The notes below the pieces were generated by a model. The model was not told the origin of the DNA. It saw only the letters and a list, made by a program, of their open reading frames with translations, and ran no database searches. From Cupriavidus sp. IDO (GTDB lineage: Bacteria; Pseudomonadota; Gammaproteobacteria; Burkholderiales; Burkholderiaceae), in the NCBI RefSeq assembly GCF_000812465.1, contig NZ_JWMA01000081.1:1-64000 (forward strand): DNA of 64,000 nucleotides. The letters run 5' to 3'. Below are positions 43,677 to 52,860 of the stretch, piece after piece. Position 1 is the stretch's first letter. Each line of letters starts with the position of its first letter. The position numbers and the translations under genes are program-made.

Positions 43677-44873
43677 TCAACCCTTGTCAAAGTGGCGCTC
43701 GAGGATGCGGTAGAACACGGGAATCTGGGTCTCCAGCCCGCCATAAATGAGTTCCTTGATCGCGCCGGACGCGAGCCCCACCTGCGAGATGCAGGCTGCT
43801 CGGAAGTCCTCGTTCCCGAATACGTTGACGATCATCTCGTAGGACTTTCCGAACAGCTCCCTCGCCTTGTCGTTGTCGGCCGGGTCCCGCGTCAGCATGA
43901 AATACTCGACCGTCGACTTCCCGGCGGCCCCGGGCTTGATGATCATCACGCTGACGTAGTACGGACTGGTCACCACCACGACGTTGGGGAACGCCACGTA
44001 GGTGATCGTCACGGTTTTGTGGATGCTCTCGCCGGGCGCGTCCAGCATGGACGGCTCGAAGTTCGCCTTGCCCGATACCTGCCGGATGTGGTCGCCAAGC
44101 TGGCTAGGCACAGTCGGGACATCGGCGAACAGCGGGCCAACGGTGGCGGCATGCAGGCGCTGGACGTGGTAGCCCTCCAGGAACGGCTCGATGACCAGCT
44201 TCCAGTTGGCATCGAGATGGAAGGTCTTGTGGCCGTACAGGTGCAGCCGAGGCAGATTCAGCGCCTCGAAGTCGGCCAGCAATTCGTCGTTCAGCTTGGA
44301 GAAATCGGGCGGGGCGGCGGCGTCGAGCATCACCCAGATCAGGCCGCCGGCTTCCCGGCTCGCGAGCGGGGCGAGTCCGTGGTCTTCCTTGCACAGCCCG
44401 GCGAACACTTCCTGGCGCGGCACGCCGACCAGCCTGCCGTCCAGGCTGAACGTCCACGCGTGGTACGGGCAACTGACCCGCGCGGCCTTGAACGCATCCG
44501 TGCGCTCAACCACTTTCGAGCCCTTGTGCTGACAAGCATTGAGGAACGCCCTGACTTCGCCCCCGCCATCGCGGCTCAACAGGATGGGCAGGCCATACGC
44601 CTCCAGCGCCAGGAACATGTTGTTCTCCGGCAACTGGACCGACAGCGCGACCGGCATCCCGAACTGCTTGAAGATCGACGACTGCTCCAACGCGAAGTGC
44701 ACCGGGTCGACGAAGATCTCCACGGGCCGGCGTTCCATCACGCTCACATGCGTGGCCTGGTCGTGTGCCGGGATGCGGCGGATGGCCTCGATCTGGCTCG
44801 GGCTCAGCGACTCGATTGCCTGGACAGTCCTGCCATGCGACTGCGCGGTGACTTCAGCGGCTTGCTGGTTCAT
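43677..44873 (-). CDS. Rieske non-heme iron oxygenase, alpha subunit (copy A)
   Basis: The 398-residue oxygenase binds a [2Fe-2S] cluster through C114, H116, C135 and H138 (NACQHKGS; VSCPYHAW) and a mononuclear iron through H236 and H241 (FLEGYHVQRLH). The residue that bridges the two centres between subunits is E233 rather than the usual Asp, as in carnitine and glycine-betaine type oxygenases. It is collinear, without gaps over the first 241 residues, with the paralogue at 47,269. No beta subunit gene is nearby, so an alpha-only trimer is likely. It overlaps the hydratase gene by four bases. Confidence 0.92.
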   Translation of the reverse strand: MNQQAAEVTAQSHGRTVQAIESLSPSQIEAIRRIPAHDQATHVSVMERRPVEIFVDPVHFALEQSSIFKQFGMPVALSVQLPENNMFLALEAYGLPILLSRDGGGEVRAFLNACQHKGSKVVERTDAFKAARVSCPYHAWTFSLDGRLVGVPRQEVFAGLCKEDHGLAPLASREAGGLIWVMLDAAAPPDFSKLNDELLADFEALNLPRLHLYGHKTFHLDANWKLVIEPFLEGYHVQRLHAATVGPLFADVPTVPSQLGDHIRQVSGKANFEPSMLDAPGESIHKTVTITYVAFPNVVVVTSPYYVSVMIIKPGAAGKSTVEYFMLTRDPADNDKARELFGKSYEMIVNVFGNEDFRAACISQVGLASGAIKELIYGGLETQIPVFYRILERHFDKG

Positions 44874-45745
44874 GCTGGTTTTTCCTCAAGACTTTGGACA
44901 ACAGTGTTCAGGTCGGGAAACGGCTGGTGGCCGGCATTGAAATCCTCCATGCGCCGCAGCGCGTGCGGACTGCGCAGCAGTTCCGCGAAGGCGCCGCGCT
45001 CCAGCGCCATCCCGGCGCCTTCGTCGGCCTCCCGCGCCGCCTGATTCAGCCTGACGAGATGGGTCAGCGCGCCCGGCGCCCGTCGCGCCAGTTGGCGCGC
45101 GACGGCGCGCGCATGGGCCACGGCATCCGGCACGACGGCATGAACGAGACCGATCCGCGTCGCTTCCGCCGGTTCGACACACGTCCCCCGCAGCAGCATC
45201 TCCAGCGCCCTGGCATGCCCCACCGCCCATCCCAGCCGCTGCGTACCGCCGCCGCCGGGAATCAGGCCCAGTTCGACTTCGGGCAGGCCGAGGCGGTAGT
45301 CGCCATTCTGCGCATACCGCAGGTGGCAGGCCAGCGCCAGTTCCAGGCCGCCGCCCATGCACCAGCCGTTGATCGCCGCGACCGAAATCCGCTCCGGGCT
45401 GGCGAGGCGGGCCGTGCAGCGATGGAACCCCGACTCCGTCGGCGGTGCCTGGGGGCTGAAACGGAGATCGCGCTCGACAAGCGTGCGGCCGCGCCGTGCC
45501 AGCACGCCAACATCATAGTGCCGCACGAACACGCCGGGATCTTGCCCCGTCACGATGACCGTGCGGATGTCGGCCTGCGCGTCGATCAGGTCGAACGCTT
45601 CGAGAAATTCCCGCTCGCTCTGCGCATCGAAATAGCCGTGCGGCGGATTGAACAGCGCAAGCGTCGCGCTCGATTCGTCGCGGGACAGTTCGACGCGCGT
45701 TCCACGGAGCAGGCTGGCAGCGCTGGCAGGTGTGGGTTGTGTCAT
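44870..45745 (-). CDS. Enoyl-CoA hydratase/isomerase family protein
   Basis: The protein of about 291 residues is a crotonase with both hydratase glutamates (MGGGLELALAC; GLPEVELGLIPGGGGTQRL). An acidic, long N-terminal lead precedes the core. The oxyanion stretch near VFVRHYDVG is degenerate compared with the common F-x-A-G-x-D-L, so a non-standard substrate is possible. I use ATG 45745; a TTG at 45772 overlapping the upstream stop would add nine residues. It is placed between two Rieske paralogues and behind a CoA ligase. Confidence 0.87.
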   Translation of the reverse strand: MTQPTPASAASLLRGTRVELSRDESSATLALFNPPHGYFDAQSEREFLEAFDLIDAQADIRTVIVTGQDPGVFVRHYDVGVLARRGRTLVERDLRFSPQAPPTESGFHRCTARLASPERISVAAINGWCMGGGLELALACHLRYAQNGDYRLGLPEVELGLIPGGGGTQRLGWAVGHARALEMLLRGTCVEPAEATRIGLVHAVVPDAVAHARAVARQLARRAPGALTHLVRLNQAAREADEGAGMALERGAFAELLRSPHALRRMEDFNAGHQPFPDLNTVVQSLEEKPA

Positions 45746-45768
45746 GTCAGTCGGCACAGGATCGATGC

Positions 45769-47262
45769 TCAACGCACGCGCGGCAGCGTCGCGACCATGT
45801 CGCGATACTTCTCGCGCAGCGCCACCTTCGATAGCTTTCCGGTCGCCAGGCGCGGCAGCGGTTCGTCCGACAGCACCAGGTAGCGCGGCACCTTGTAGGC
45901 GGCCAGCCGCTCGTTGCAGTGGGCGATGATCTCCTCCACGCTGATCGCGCGGCTCGCATGGACCACGGCCAGCGGCGTCTCGCCGAACTTCTCATCCGGC
46001 GCGGCGATGACCACCGCTTCCTCGATGTCGTGGAACTGAAGAATGACGCTCTCGACTTCGGCAGCCGAGATGTTCAGACCGCCGGAGATGATGATGTCCT
46101 TCTTGCGGTCGACGAAGGTCAGCAGTCCGTCCTCGTCGAGCACGCCGATGTCGCCGGTGTACAGCCAGCCATCGCGGATCACCGCCGCCGTGGCCTCGGG
46201 ATTGTTCCAGTAGCCCAGCATCATGCCCGGGCCGCGCAGCACGATCTCCCCGGGCTGGCCGGGCGGGCAGAACTTGCCGTCGTCGCCCACGATGCGCAGG
46301 TCGGTGAAGATGCCACCGCGTCCGCATTTCTCCGGCGAGTCCACCGCGCGGTCGGCCGGCATGACCGTCGCATAGCCGCCGATCTCCGTTTGGCCGTACA
46401 TCTGGCGGATGATGACGCCCTTCTGCTTCCACGTATCGAGCAACGCGCGGCTAACCGCCGCGCCGCCCACCGTCACCAGGCGCAGGCTGCTCAGGTCGGC
46501 CTCGGCAAACCCGGGGCAGGCGGTGATGCGCTCGGGGAAGATCGGCGCGCCGCAGAACACGTTGATCCGGTCCTGCTGGATGAGGTCCAGCGCGCGCTGG
46601 GCATCGAAGGCCGGCTCCAGGTAGAAGGTCGACCCGGCAGTCATGTATGTGACGAGCTGGACGAAGCCGGCGGAGGTGCTGAGCGGCGCACAGGTCAGCG
46701 CACGTGCACCCGGCGCGATGCAGCCGGGGAGATGCAGCACGAACTCGGCGACGGCGTTCGCCATCGACCGGTGCGAGTAGACCACGCCTTTCGGCCTGGC
46801 CGTCGACCCGCTGGTGGTGATGATCGCGACCGGGGCGTCGGGCAGGAGGTCCGGCAAGGCGGCGTCGCCGCGCATCTGCGCAACCTCCGCAATGTCCACC
46901 ACGGCGACATCCGTGCTAGCCAGCTTGGCGCGGTTCGCCGCGTCCGCGAACGCGCGGGCCGGCGTGGTGTCCGCGAAGACCTCGCCAATCTCGTGCGCGG
47001 TCAGGCGCGTGCTGACGGGCAGCACGATGGCACCCGCCCGTATCGCCCCGAGGATGAGCGCACAGTAGTCGATGGAATTCCCCGCGCAGATGGCGACACG
47101 GTCGCCCGGCCGGACGCCCATCTCCACCAGCCTCGCCGCGATGCGGTCGCCCCGGTTGTCATACGTGCGATAGGAGATTGTCTCGCCCAGCACATGGATC
47201 GCGACTGTATCCGGCGTGTTCCTGGCCCACCAGGAAATTGCGCTGCTGAAAGTCAGACTCAT
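45769..47262 (-). CDS. AMP-forming acyl-CoA synthetase/ligase
   Basis: The 497-residue ANL ligase has the P-loop ITTSGSTARPKGVVYSH, the adenine site RQMYGQTEIGGY, the hinge GWLYTGDIGVLDEDG, the A8 region DRKKDIIISGG and the catalytic lysine in RLATGKLSKV. It should activate the acid produced or hydroxylated by the neighbouring Rieske enzymes. Only six bases separate it from the upstream Rieske gene. In P-loop TTSGSTARPKG an Arg replaces the more common Gly-x before Pro, a minor change. Confidence 0.9.
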   Translation of the reverse strand: MSLTFSSAISWWARNTPDTVAIHVLGETISYRTYDNRGDRIAARLVEMGVRPGDRVAICAGNSIDYCALILGAIRAGAIVLPVSTRLTAHEIGEVFADTTPARAFADAANRAKLASTDVAVVDIAEVAQMRGDAALPDLLPDAPVAIITTSGSTARPKGVVYSHRSMANAVAEFVLHLPGCIAPGARALTCAPLSTSAGFVQLVTYMTAGSTFYLEPAFDAQRALDLIQQDRINVFCGAPIFPERITACPGFAEADLSSLRLVTVGGAAVSRALLDTWKQKGVIIRQMYGQTEIGGYATVMPADRAVDSPEKCGRGGIFTDLRIVGDDGKFCPPGQPGEIVLRGPGMMLGYWNNPEATAAVIRDGWLYTGDIGVLDEDGLLTFVDRKKDIIISGGLNISAAEVESVILQFHDIEEAVVIAAPDEKFGETPLAVVHASRAISVEEIIAHCNERLAAYKVPRYLVLSDEPLPRLATGKLSKVALREKYRDMVATLPRVR

Positions 47263-47268
47263 GCTCGT

Positions 47269-48501
47269 TTAGCTCCGCGAAGAATGATCGGTCATTGCGT
47301 ACGCGCCCGCCGCCGCGAGGCGGCGCTCGACGAACTCGTAGAACAGCGGAATGTTGGTCTCCATCCCCCCATAGATCAGTTCCCGGATTGCCCCCGATTC
47401 GATGCCGCGCTGGGAGATACAGGCCGCGTGATAGTCCTCGTTGCCGAACACGTCGAGGATCAGTTCGAACGAGCGCGCGTAGAGTTCCTTTGCCTTGTCG
47501 TTGTCCGGCGGCGTGCGCGTCAGCATGAAATACTCCACCGTGGATTTCGCCGGGCCGTTCGGCTTGACGATCTTCACGCTGATGTAGTGCGGGCTGGTAA
47601 TCACCACGGTATTGGGGAACACCATGTAGGCGAAGGTCACGGACTTGTGGATGTTCTCGCCCGGCTTGTCGAGCACCGACGGCTCGAAATCCGCCTTCCC
47701 CGACACCTGGCGGATATGCTCGCCCAGCACGTCGACCACATTCGGCAGGTCCGCGAACATCCCCGCCACCGAGTTGGCGTGCAGCCGCTGGATGTGATAC
47801 GGCTCCAGGAACGGTTCGAGCACGAGCTTCCAGTTCGCATCGAGTTCGAAGGTCTTGTGGCCGTATAAGTGCAGGCGCGGCAGGTTCAGCGCCTCGAAGT
47901 CGCTCACGAGGTCGTCGTGGATATGGCTGAAATCCGGCTCTACGTTGCGATCCAGCACGACCCAGATCAGGCCACCTGCTTCCTTGCACGCGAGTTCCGC
48001 GAGCGGGTGGTCTTCCTTGCGCAGGCCGGCGAACACTTCCTGGCGCGGCACGCCGACGAGCTTGCCGGTCGCGCTGAAGGTCCAGGCGTGGTACGGGCAA
48101 CTGACGCGGCCGGCCTTGAATGCGTCGGCGCGCTCCACCAGCAGGGAGCCCTTGTGCTGGCAGACGTTCAAGAACGCCTTGACCTCGCCCGTGGCGGTAC
48201 GGCTCAGCAGGATCGGCAGGCCGTAGGCGTTGAGCGCCAGGAACATGTTCGGCTCAGGCAGTTGCACCGACAGGCCGACCGGCACCGGCAGCCGCCGGAA
48301 GATCGCGCGTTGCTCCTGCTCGTAGTGCGACGGGTCGGTAAAGATGCCGGCCGGGCGCCGCGCGATGGTGGATTCCACCTCGTTCCTGTCATGGGGAGGA
48401 ATGCGGCGTATGGCCGCGATCGCGCTCGGACCGAGCGACTCCAGCGTCGGCCTCAACACCCGGATGGCATCCGTGCCCAGCGGGTTGTCCACGTCATTCA
48501 T
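47269..48501 (-). CDS. Rieske non-heme iron oxygenase, alpha subunit (copy B)
   Basis: This 410-residue paralogue of copy A is ungapped against it over the N-terminal 241 residues, with identical positions for the cluster ligands (C114, H116, C135, H138), the bridging E233 and the iron ligands H236 and H241 (FLEPYHIQRLH). AAGGAG lies six bases before ATG 48501. It leads a minus-strand operon B-ligase-hydratase-A. The duplication flanks ligase and hydratase genes, which suggests a block duplication followed by specialisation. The substrate is unknown. Confidence 0.92.
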   Translation of the reverse strand: MNDVDNPLGTDAIRVLRPTLESLGPSAIAAIRRIPPHDRNEVESTIARRPAGIFTDPSHYEQEQRAIFRRLPVPVGLSVQLPEPNMFLALNAYGLPILLSRTATGEVKAFLNVCQHKGSLLVERADAFKAGRVSCPYHAWTFSATGKLVGVPRQEVFAGLRKEDHPLAELACKEAGGLIWVVLDRNVEPDFSHIHDDLVSDFEALNLPRLHLYGHKTFELDANWKLVLEPFLEPYHIQRLHANSVAGMFADLPNVVDVLGEHIRQVSGKADFEPSVLDKPGENIHKSVTFAYMVFPNTVVITSPHYISVKIVKPNGPAKSTVEYFMLTRTPPDNDKAKELYARSFELILDVFGNEDYHAACISQRGIESGAIRELIYGGMETNIPLFYEFVERRLAAAGAYAMTDHSSRS

Positions 48502-48605
48502 CTCTGACTCCTTCCTGAATCTCGCTGCAAAGTTGCTGTGGTTTCGGTTGCGTCGCCTGCCCGCCAGTCCCGTCTGCATTCTATGGACCCGCCTCACTGC
48601 AAGAA

Positions 48606-48620
48606 ATCGTCGTTTTCGAC
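48606..48620. promoter_or_regulatory. ATCGTC-N5-CGAC motif, copy 3
   Basis: The 15 bases are identical to copy 2 (ATCGTC GTTTT CGAC). They are embedded in a longer imperfect dyad from GAAATCGTCG to CGACATTTC. It lies in the 296-bp gap between the divergent Rieske operons, which otherwise contains only promoter-type sequence and no gene. Confidence 0.55.
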
Positions 48621-48662
48621 ATTTCTCGAATCGCGCCGCGTGGTCCGTCGGCCCCCCCCGAA

Positions 48663-48677
48663 ATCGTCTCTTACGAC
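48663..48677. promoter_or_regulatory. ATCGTC-N5-CGAC motif, copy 4
   Basis: ATCGTC TCTTA CGAC, 57 bp from copy 3 in the same orientation. Both copies are preceded by GAA, so the shared left half is GAAATCGTC. Two copies in one divergent promoter fit an activator that binds repeated boxes, as MalT does. Confidence 0.55.
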
Positions 48678-48797
48678 GACGACCCCCTTTGCCCCGGCCC
48701 TCTACGCTTCCGTCGTGCCATCTTGCGGAAGCAGATTCTCCGAACACTCCTTCGCAAGATGAACCGACCTACCGAACATTTCCAGCCAAGGAGCAAT

Positions 48798-49967
48798 ATG
48801 TCCAACCTGAAACAGGACATTAGCGTCAATGCGGCCGTCGCTGAGACGATGATCTCGCATCTGATGAACGAGACCACGGACCTGGCCGACCGCGACATCC
48901 ACGTACCCGTCGAGCATTTCGTGAGTCCGCTGCGCGCCCAGGCCGAGATTGACCTCATGAAGACGCTGCCGTTGCTGGTGGCGCACCGCAGCGAGCTGCC
49001 GAATCCCGGCGACTTCATCACCCGTGACGTCTTCGGCACGCCGCTGCTGCTCTCGCGCCAGAACGACGGCTCGGTGCAGGCCTTCCTCAATATGTGCAGC
49101 CACCGAGGCGGCCGCGTGGAAACGGGCGAATCCGGCAACCGGCGCGTGTTCACCTGCCGCTATCACGGCTGGTCGTACGACGCGAATGGCGGCGGGCTGC
49201 GGGTTGTCCCCTACCAGACGTCGTTCGACCCGATCAACTTCAGCACGCACGGTCTCGACCGGATCAAGACCGAGGAAGTACACGGCCTGATCTTCGTCGA
49301 CTTCTCGAACAACCAGGCACGCCCTGTTGCCGACTACCTCGGACCCGAGGTGGAAGCGCAGATCGCGCCGTGGTACCTGGAGGATTCGACGATCCTGATG
49401 GAGAAGTCCTATACGCTCGACATCAACTGGAAGCTGCTGATGGACGGCGCCATCGATGTGCTCCATCCGCAATTCCTCCACCCGGGCGGCGTGGCCGAAC
49501 TGGTCGAGACGAATGTCGGCGTGTTCCGCAGCTACGGGCGGCACGGCCAGCACTTCAGCTCGCGCAAGAAGCTGCGGGAACTGGCGAAGAACGGCGACGC
49601 GAGAAACCTCGGCACCAAGTACATCGCCTCCAACCTGGTCATCTATCCGAACACGATGATGATCGCGGCGCCGGAGCACGTCGAATTCTGGACCGTCTGG
49701 CCCACCGAGAATCCGGCGAAGGCCACCGTGCAGATCCGCTTCCTCGTGCGCAAGAACATCCTCACGCCCGAGATCGAGCGCCGCGTGCGCAAGAGCTGGG
49801 ACATCCTGGAGAACGCCGCCTCGACCGAAGACTGGCCGATGGAGGAATGGATCCAGCAGAACGCCACGGCACGCCCCACCGGCACCTTCCGGTATGGCCG
49901 CAGCGAGTTGTCGGCCCAGCACCTGCACCGCCAGCTTGCCCGCGATCTCGATGGCAAGGAACTCTGA
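48798..49967 (+). CDS. Rieske non-heme iron oxygenase, alpha subunit (copy C)
   Basis: The 389-residue oxygenase has cluster ligands C100, H102, C120 and H123 (NMCSHRGGR; FTCRYHGWSY) and iron ligands H223 and H228 with the bridging D220 (AIDVLHPQFLHPG). It is therefore the classical Asp type, unlike copies A and B. AAGGAG (48788-48793) is four bases upstream. It is the first gene of the plus-strand operon C, CoA-transferase, ligase, SDR, D. The motif DGAIDVLH is typical of phenylpropionate/vanillate-demethylase-like alpha-only oxygenases. Confidence 0.92.
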   Translation: MSNLKQDISVNAAVAETMISHLMNETTDLADRDIHVPVEHFVSPLRAQAEIDLMKTLPLLVAHRSELPNPGDFITRDVFGTPLLLSRQNDGSVQAFLNMCSHRGGRVETGESGNRRVFTCRYHGWSYDANGGGLRVVPYQTSFDPINFSTHGLDRIKTEEVHGLIFVDFSNNQARPVADYLGPEVEAQIAPWYLEDSTILMEKSYTLDINWKLLMDGAIDVLHPQFLHPGGVAELVETNVGVFRSYGRHGQHFSSRKKLRELAKNGDARNLGTKYIASNLVIYPNTMMIAAPEHVEFWTVWPTENPAKATVQIRFLVRKNILTPEIERRVRKSWDILENAASTEDWPMEEWIQQNATARPTGTFRYGRSELSAQHLHRQLARDLDGKEL

Positions 49968-50011
49968 GCGCCCCACCGGGCTTCACCACATCACGGCAAG
50001 ACGGAGTCTTC

Positions 50012-51232
50012 ATGTCAGGATATGACTTTCTCAACGGCGTCCGCGTGCTCGAAGTCGCGCACCTGGGCCCTTCGAGCCTTGGCGGCTATCTGGCCGACAT
50101 GGGCGCCGAGGTCATCAAGATCGAAGGGGTCGATGGCGACCCCGTGCGCCACAGCAGTTCGCCGGCGATCGGCTCGCCCGACGGCGTCAGCTTCCTGCAC
50201 CTGCGCTGGAATCGTGGCAAAAAGAGCGTCGGCCTGAGCCTCAAGAGCCCGGGCGGCGCGGAACTGTTCCGCAAGCTGGCGGCGAAGTCGGATGTCGTGA
50301 TCGAAGGCATGCGGGCCGGCGTCCTGGACCGGCTGGGGTTGGGCTACGAGGACCTGCGCGCCGTTGCGCCGCACCTCGTGTTTTGTTCACTGTCCGGGCT
50401 GGGCCGCGACGGTCCCTACCACACGCTCGGCTCGCACGGGCCGTCCTTCGATGCCTTTGGCGCCCTGTCCTCCACCAACCCGCATTCGCTGACGGCAGCA
50501 GAACGCGAAACTTCCAACTTCGCGCCCGTCGGCATGCATGCGATGGGCCTCAACGCCGCGCTTGGAACGCTGGCCGCCGTGTTGCGGGCCAAGCGTACCG
50601 GCCATGGCGCGCTGATCGAGGTCACGGGTGCCGAGTCGGCGGCCCACTGGCTGCCGGAAGGCGTCAACACGGTGCTCAATGAGGGCGTGCTGCATGAACG
50701 CCCTGGCTTCTACAACAGCGCCGGTCGCATGGCGCTGTGGTCGCGCCTGTGCGCCTACGAGACGCGCGACGGCCAGAAGCTCTTCTTCCAGGGGATGTAC
50801 GAGAAGTTCTGGCAACGCTTCTGCGCGCTGGTCGACCGGCACGACCTGCAGGCCCGCTACGAGTCAGGCAAGGATCCCGCCGACGTCGACGAGGAGATCC
50901 ACGGCGAACTCGCGAAGATCTTTCTCACGCGGGACTTCGACGACTGGATGCAGTGCTTCCTGGAACACGACATCCCCGGCGGTCCGGCCAACTCGCCACG
51001 GACGCTGGCCTCCGACCCCCACTTCCTGGCGCGCCACAATACCTACGAGATGGAACATCCCGGCATCGGCACCCTCACGCTGACGGGCACGCCGGTCAAG
51101 ACGCCGGGCCAGCCGTTCGCGCCATCGGCCGCGCCGGCCCAGTGGGAACATACCGACGACGTGCTGGGGAACCTGCTGGGGATCGGCGCGGACGAGGTGG
51201 AGCGTCTGCGTCAGGCCAATACGGTCTTCTAG
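50012..51232 (+). CDS. CaiB/BaiF family CoA-transferase, variant active site
   Basis: The 406-residue protein has the family N-terminus (NGVRVLEVAHLGPSSLGGYLADMGAEVIKIE) and the LSGLGRDGPY loop. The catalytic aspartate is replaced: the aligned position is Glu (E208 in ALIEVTGAESAA, where active enzymes read VDIAMTDS). The enzyme may still transfer CoA through the glutamate, or may have another role. GGAG lies five bases before the ATG at 50012. It is flanked by a Rieske gene and a CoA ligase, so its substrate is probably the same acid. Confidence 0.85.
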   Translation: MSGYDFLNGVRVLEVAHLGPSSLGGYLADMGAEVIKIEGVDGDPVRHSSSPAIGSPDGVSFLHLRWNRGKKSVGLSLKSPGGAELFRKLAAKSDVVIEGMRAGVLDRLGLGYEDLRAVAPHLVFCSLSGLGRDGPYHTLGSHGPSFDAFGALSSTNPHSLTAAERETSNFAPVGMHAMGLNAALGTLAAVLRAKRTGHGALIEVTGAESAAHWLPEGVNTVLNEGVLHERPGFYNSAGRMALWSRLCAYETRDGQKLFFQGMYEKFWQRFCALVDRHDLQARYESGKDPADVDEEIHGELAKIFLTRDFDDWMQCFLEHDIPGGPANSPRTLASDPHFLARHNTYEMEHPGIGTLTLTGTPVKTPGQPFAPSAAPAQWEHTDDVLGNLLGIGADEVERLRQANTVF

Positions 51233-51297
51233 CCACGCCACCCTCACGGGGTGAACTACGAACAACACGTCGTCATGGAACGACATGGAGGAGAGAC

Positions 51298-52836
51298 ATG
51301 AATCTGGCTCGCTACGCCGACTACTGGGCGCGAATGCGCGGCGAATCGCTCGCGGCGGTCTTCAAGGAGCACCGGTTGTCCTGGGCCGACCTCAATACGC
51401 AGGCCAACGCAGTCGCCGCCGCCTTGCAGCAGGCGGGCATCGGCAAGGGCGATCGCGTCGGCTGCCTGCTGAACAACTGCATGGAATGGGTGGTCACGTT
51501 CGTGGCCGTGCTGCGGGCCGGTGCCATCCTGGTGCCGCTGAACCCGCGCTACGGCAACGGCGAGTTGTGCGAGATCGCCGCCCAGACCGACTGCACCGCC
51601 CTCGTGTCGGTTGCCGAGCACGTCGGCCGCATCAATCCGAAGGTGGCTGGCCGCGTGGCTGACAGCGGCGACATCCACATCTTTCCCATGAAGAGCGACG
51701 CGGCGCCCATTTCACTGCGCGAGGCCGTCGCGGCCGGTGGCATTCCGGTGCCGGTCGAAACGGCTGCCGACGATGTCGCCGTCATCACCTTCACGTCCGG
51801 CTCCACGGGACTGCCGAAGGGCGCGATGCTGACCCACCGCTCCATCGAGGCGCACGCGTCGAGCGTGTTCAAGGTATTCGGCTGGACCAACGACGAACGC
51901 GTGCTGCTGCTCGCGCCGTTCGCGTTCACGGGCGGACTCATTTGCGTCTACACCCCGGCCTACATCATCGGCGGCGCCATCTTCATCGAGGAAACCCTCG
52001 ACGCCGAGCGCGCCCTGGCCATCATCTCGCAGGAGAAGATCACCGGCCTGACGGGCGTGCCTATCCTGTGGGAGCGCATGGCCGCCTCGCCGGATTTCGC
52101 CGCCGCCAACCTCGGCTCGCTGAAGACCGCAACCACGGGCGGCGCCCCGGTCGCCGAGGCCTTGCTGAAGCAGTACACCGACAAGGGCGTCTGCGTGCGC
52201 CAGACGTACGGCTGCACCGAGGCCGGCGGCTGGATCGCCGTGCCCAATCCGCGCGACGCGATCGCCAAGCCTTGGTCGTGCGGCTGGGCCAGTCCGACGC
52301 TGGAGTATCGCGTGGTCGACGCCAACGGCCGCGCCTGCGCCGTCGGCGAAGCGGGCGAAATCCTGCTGCGCGGCGAGCAGATGTTCCGCGGCTACTGGGC
52401 CAATCCCGAGGCAACCGCCGAGGCGTGGAACAATGGCTGGTATCGCACCGGCGACCTGGGCAAGCTCGACGAAGCGGGCTGCCTCCAGATCGCGGACCGC
52501 AAGAAGAACATGGTGATCTCGGGCGGCGTGAACGTCTATCCCGCCGAGGTCGAGCGCGCGATGAGCGGGCTGGACGGCGTCGCAGAGGTGGTCGCCTTCG
52601 GCATGCCCGATGCGACCTGGGGCGAGCGGGTGGTGGCCGTCGTCCACGGACAGGAAGTACTGGATCCCCAGAGCATCATGAAGGCCTGCCGGACCGCGCT
52701 GGGCGCATACAAGACGCCAAAGGAGATCATCATCAGCAGCAAGCCCCTGCCGCGCACGAGCACCGGGAAGGTCCCGCGCAACAACCTGCCCCAATTCTAT
52801 GAAACGCTGCACGGCGAGAGCCGTGCCGTCGCCTGA
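51298..52836 (+). CDS. AMP-forming acyl-CoA synthetase/ligase
   Basis: The 512-residue ANL ligase carries TFTSGSTGLPKGAMLTH, RQTYGCTEAGGW, NNGWYRTGDLGKLDEAG, the ISGGVNVYPAEVE segment and the C-terminal TSTGKVPRNNL with the catalytic lysine. GGAGGAGAG immediately precedes the ATG at 51298. It is the third CoA ligase of the region, and its pairing with a CoA-transferase suggests two alternative activation routes for pathway acids. An SDR follows after 24 bases. Confidence 0.91.
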   Translation: MNLARYADYWARMRGESLAAVFKEHRLSWADLNTQANAVAAALQQAGIGKGDRVGCLLNNCMEWVVTFVAVLRAGAILVPLNPRYGNGELCEIAAQTDCTALVSVAEHVGRINPKVAGRVADSGDIHIFPMKSDAAPISLREAVAAGGIPVPVETAADDVAVITFTSGSTGLPKGAMLTHRSIEAHASSVFKVFGWTNDERVLLLAPFAFTGGLICVYTPAYIIGGAIFIEETLDAERALAIISQEKITGLTGVPILWERMAASPDFAAANLGSLKTATTGGAPVAEALLKQYTDKGVCVRQTYGCTEAGGWIAVPNPRDAIAKPWSCGWASPTLEYRVVDANGRACAVGEAGEILLRGEQMFRGYWANPEATAEAWNNGWYRTGDLGKLDEAGCLQIADRKKNMVISGGVNVYPAEVERAMSGLDGVAEVVAFGMPDATWGERVVAVVHGQEVLDPQSIMKACRTALGAYKTPKEIIISSKPLPRTSTGKVPRNNLPQFYETLHGESRAVA

Positions 52837-52860
52837 CCTCCACCGTATCGGGAATCGACC

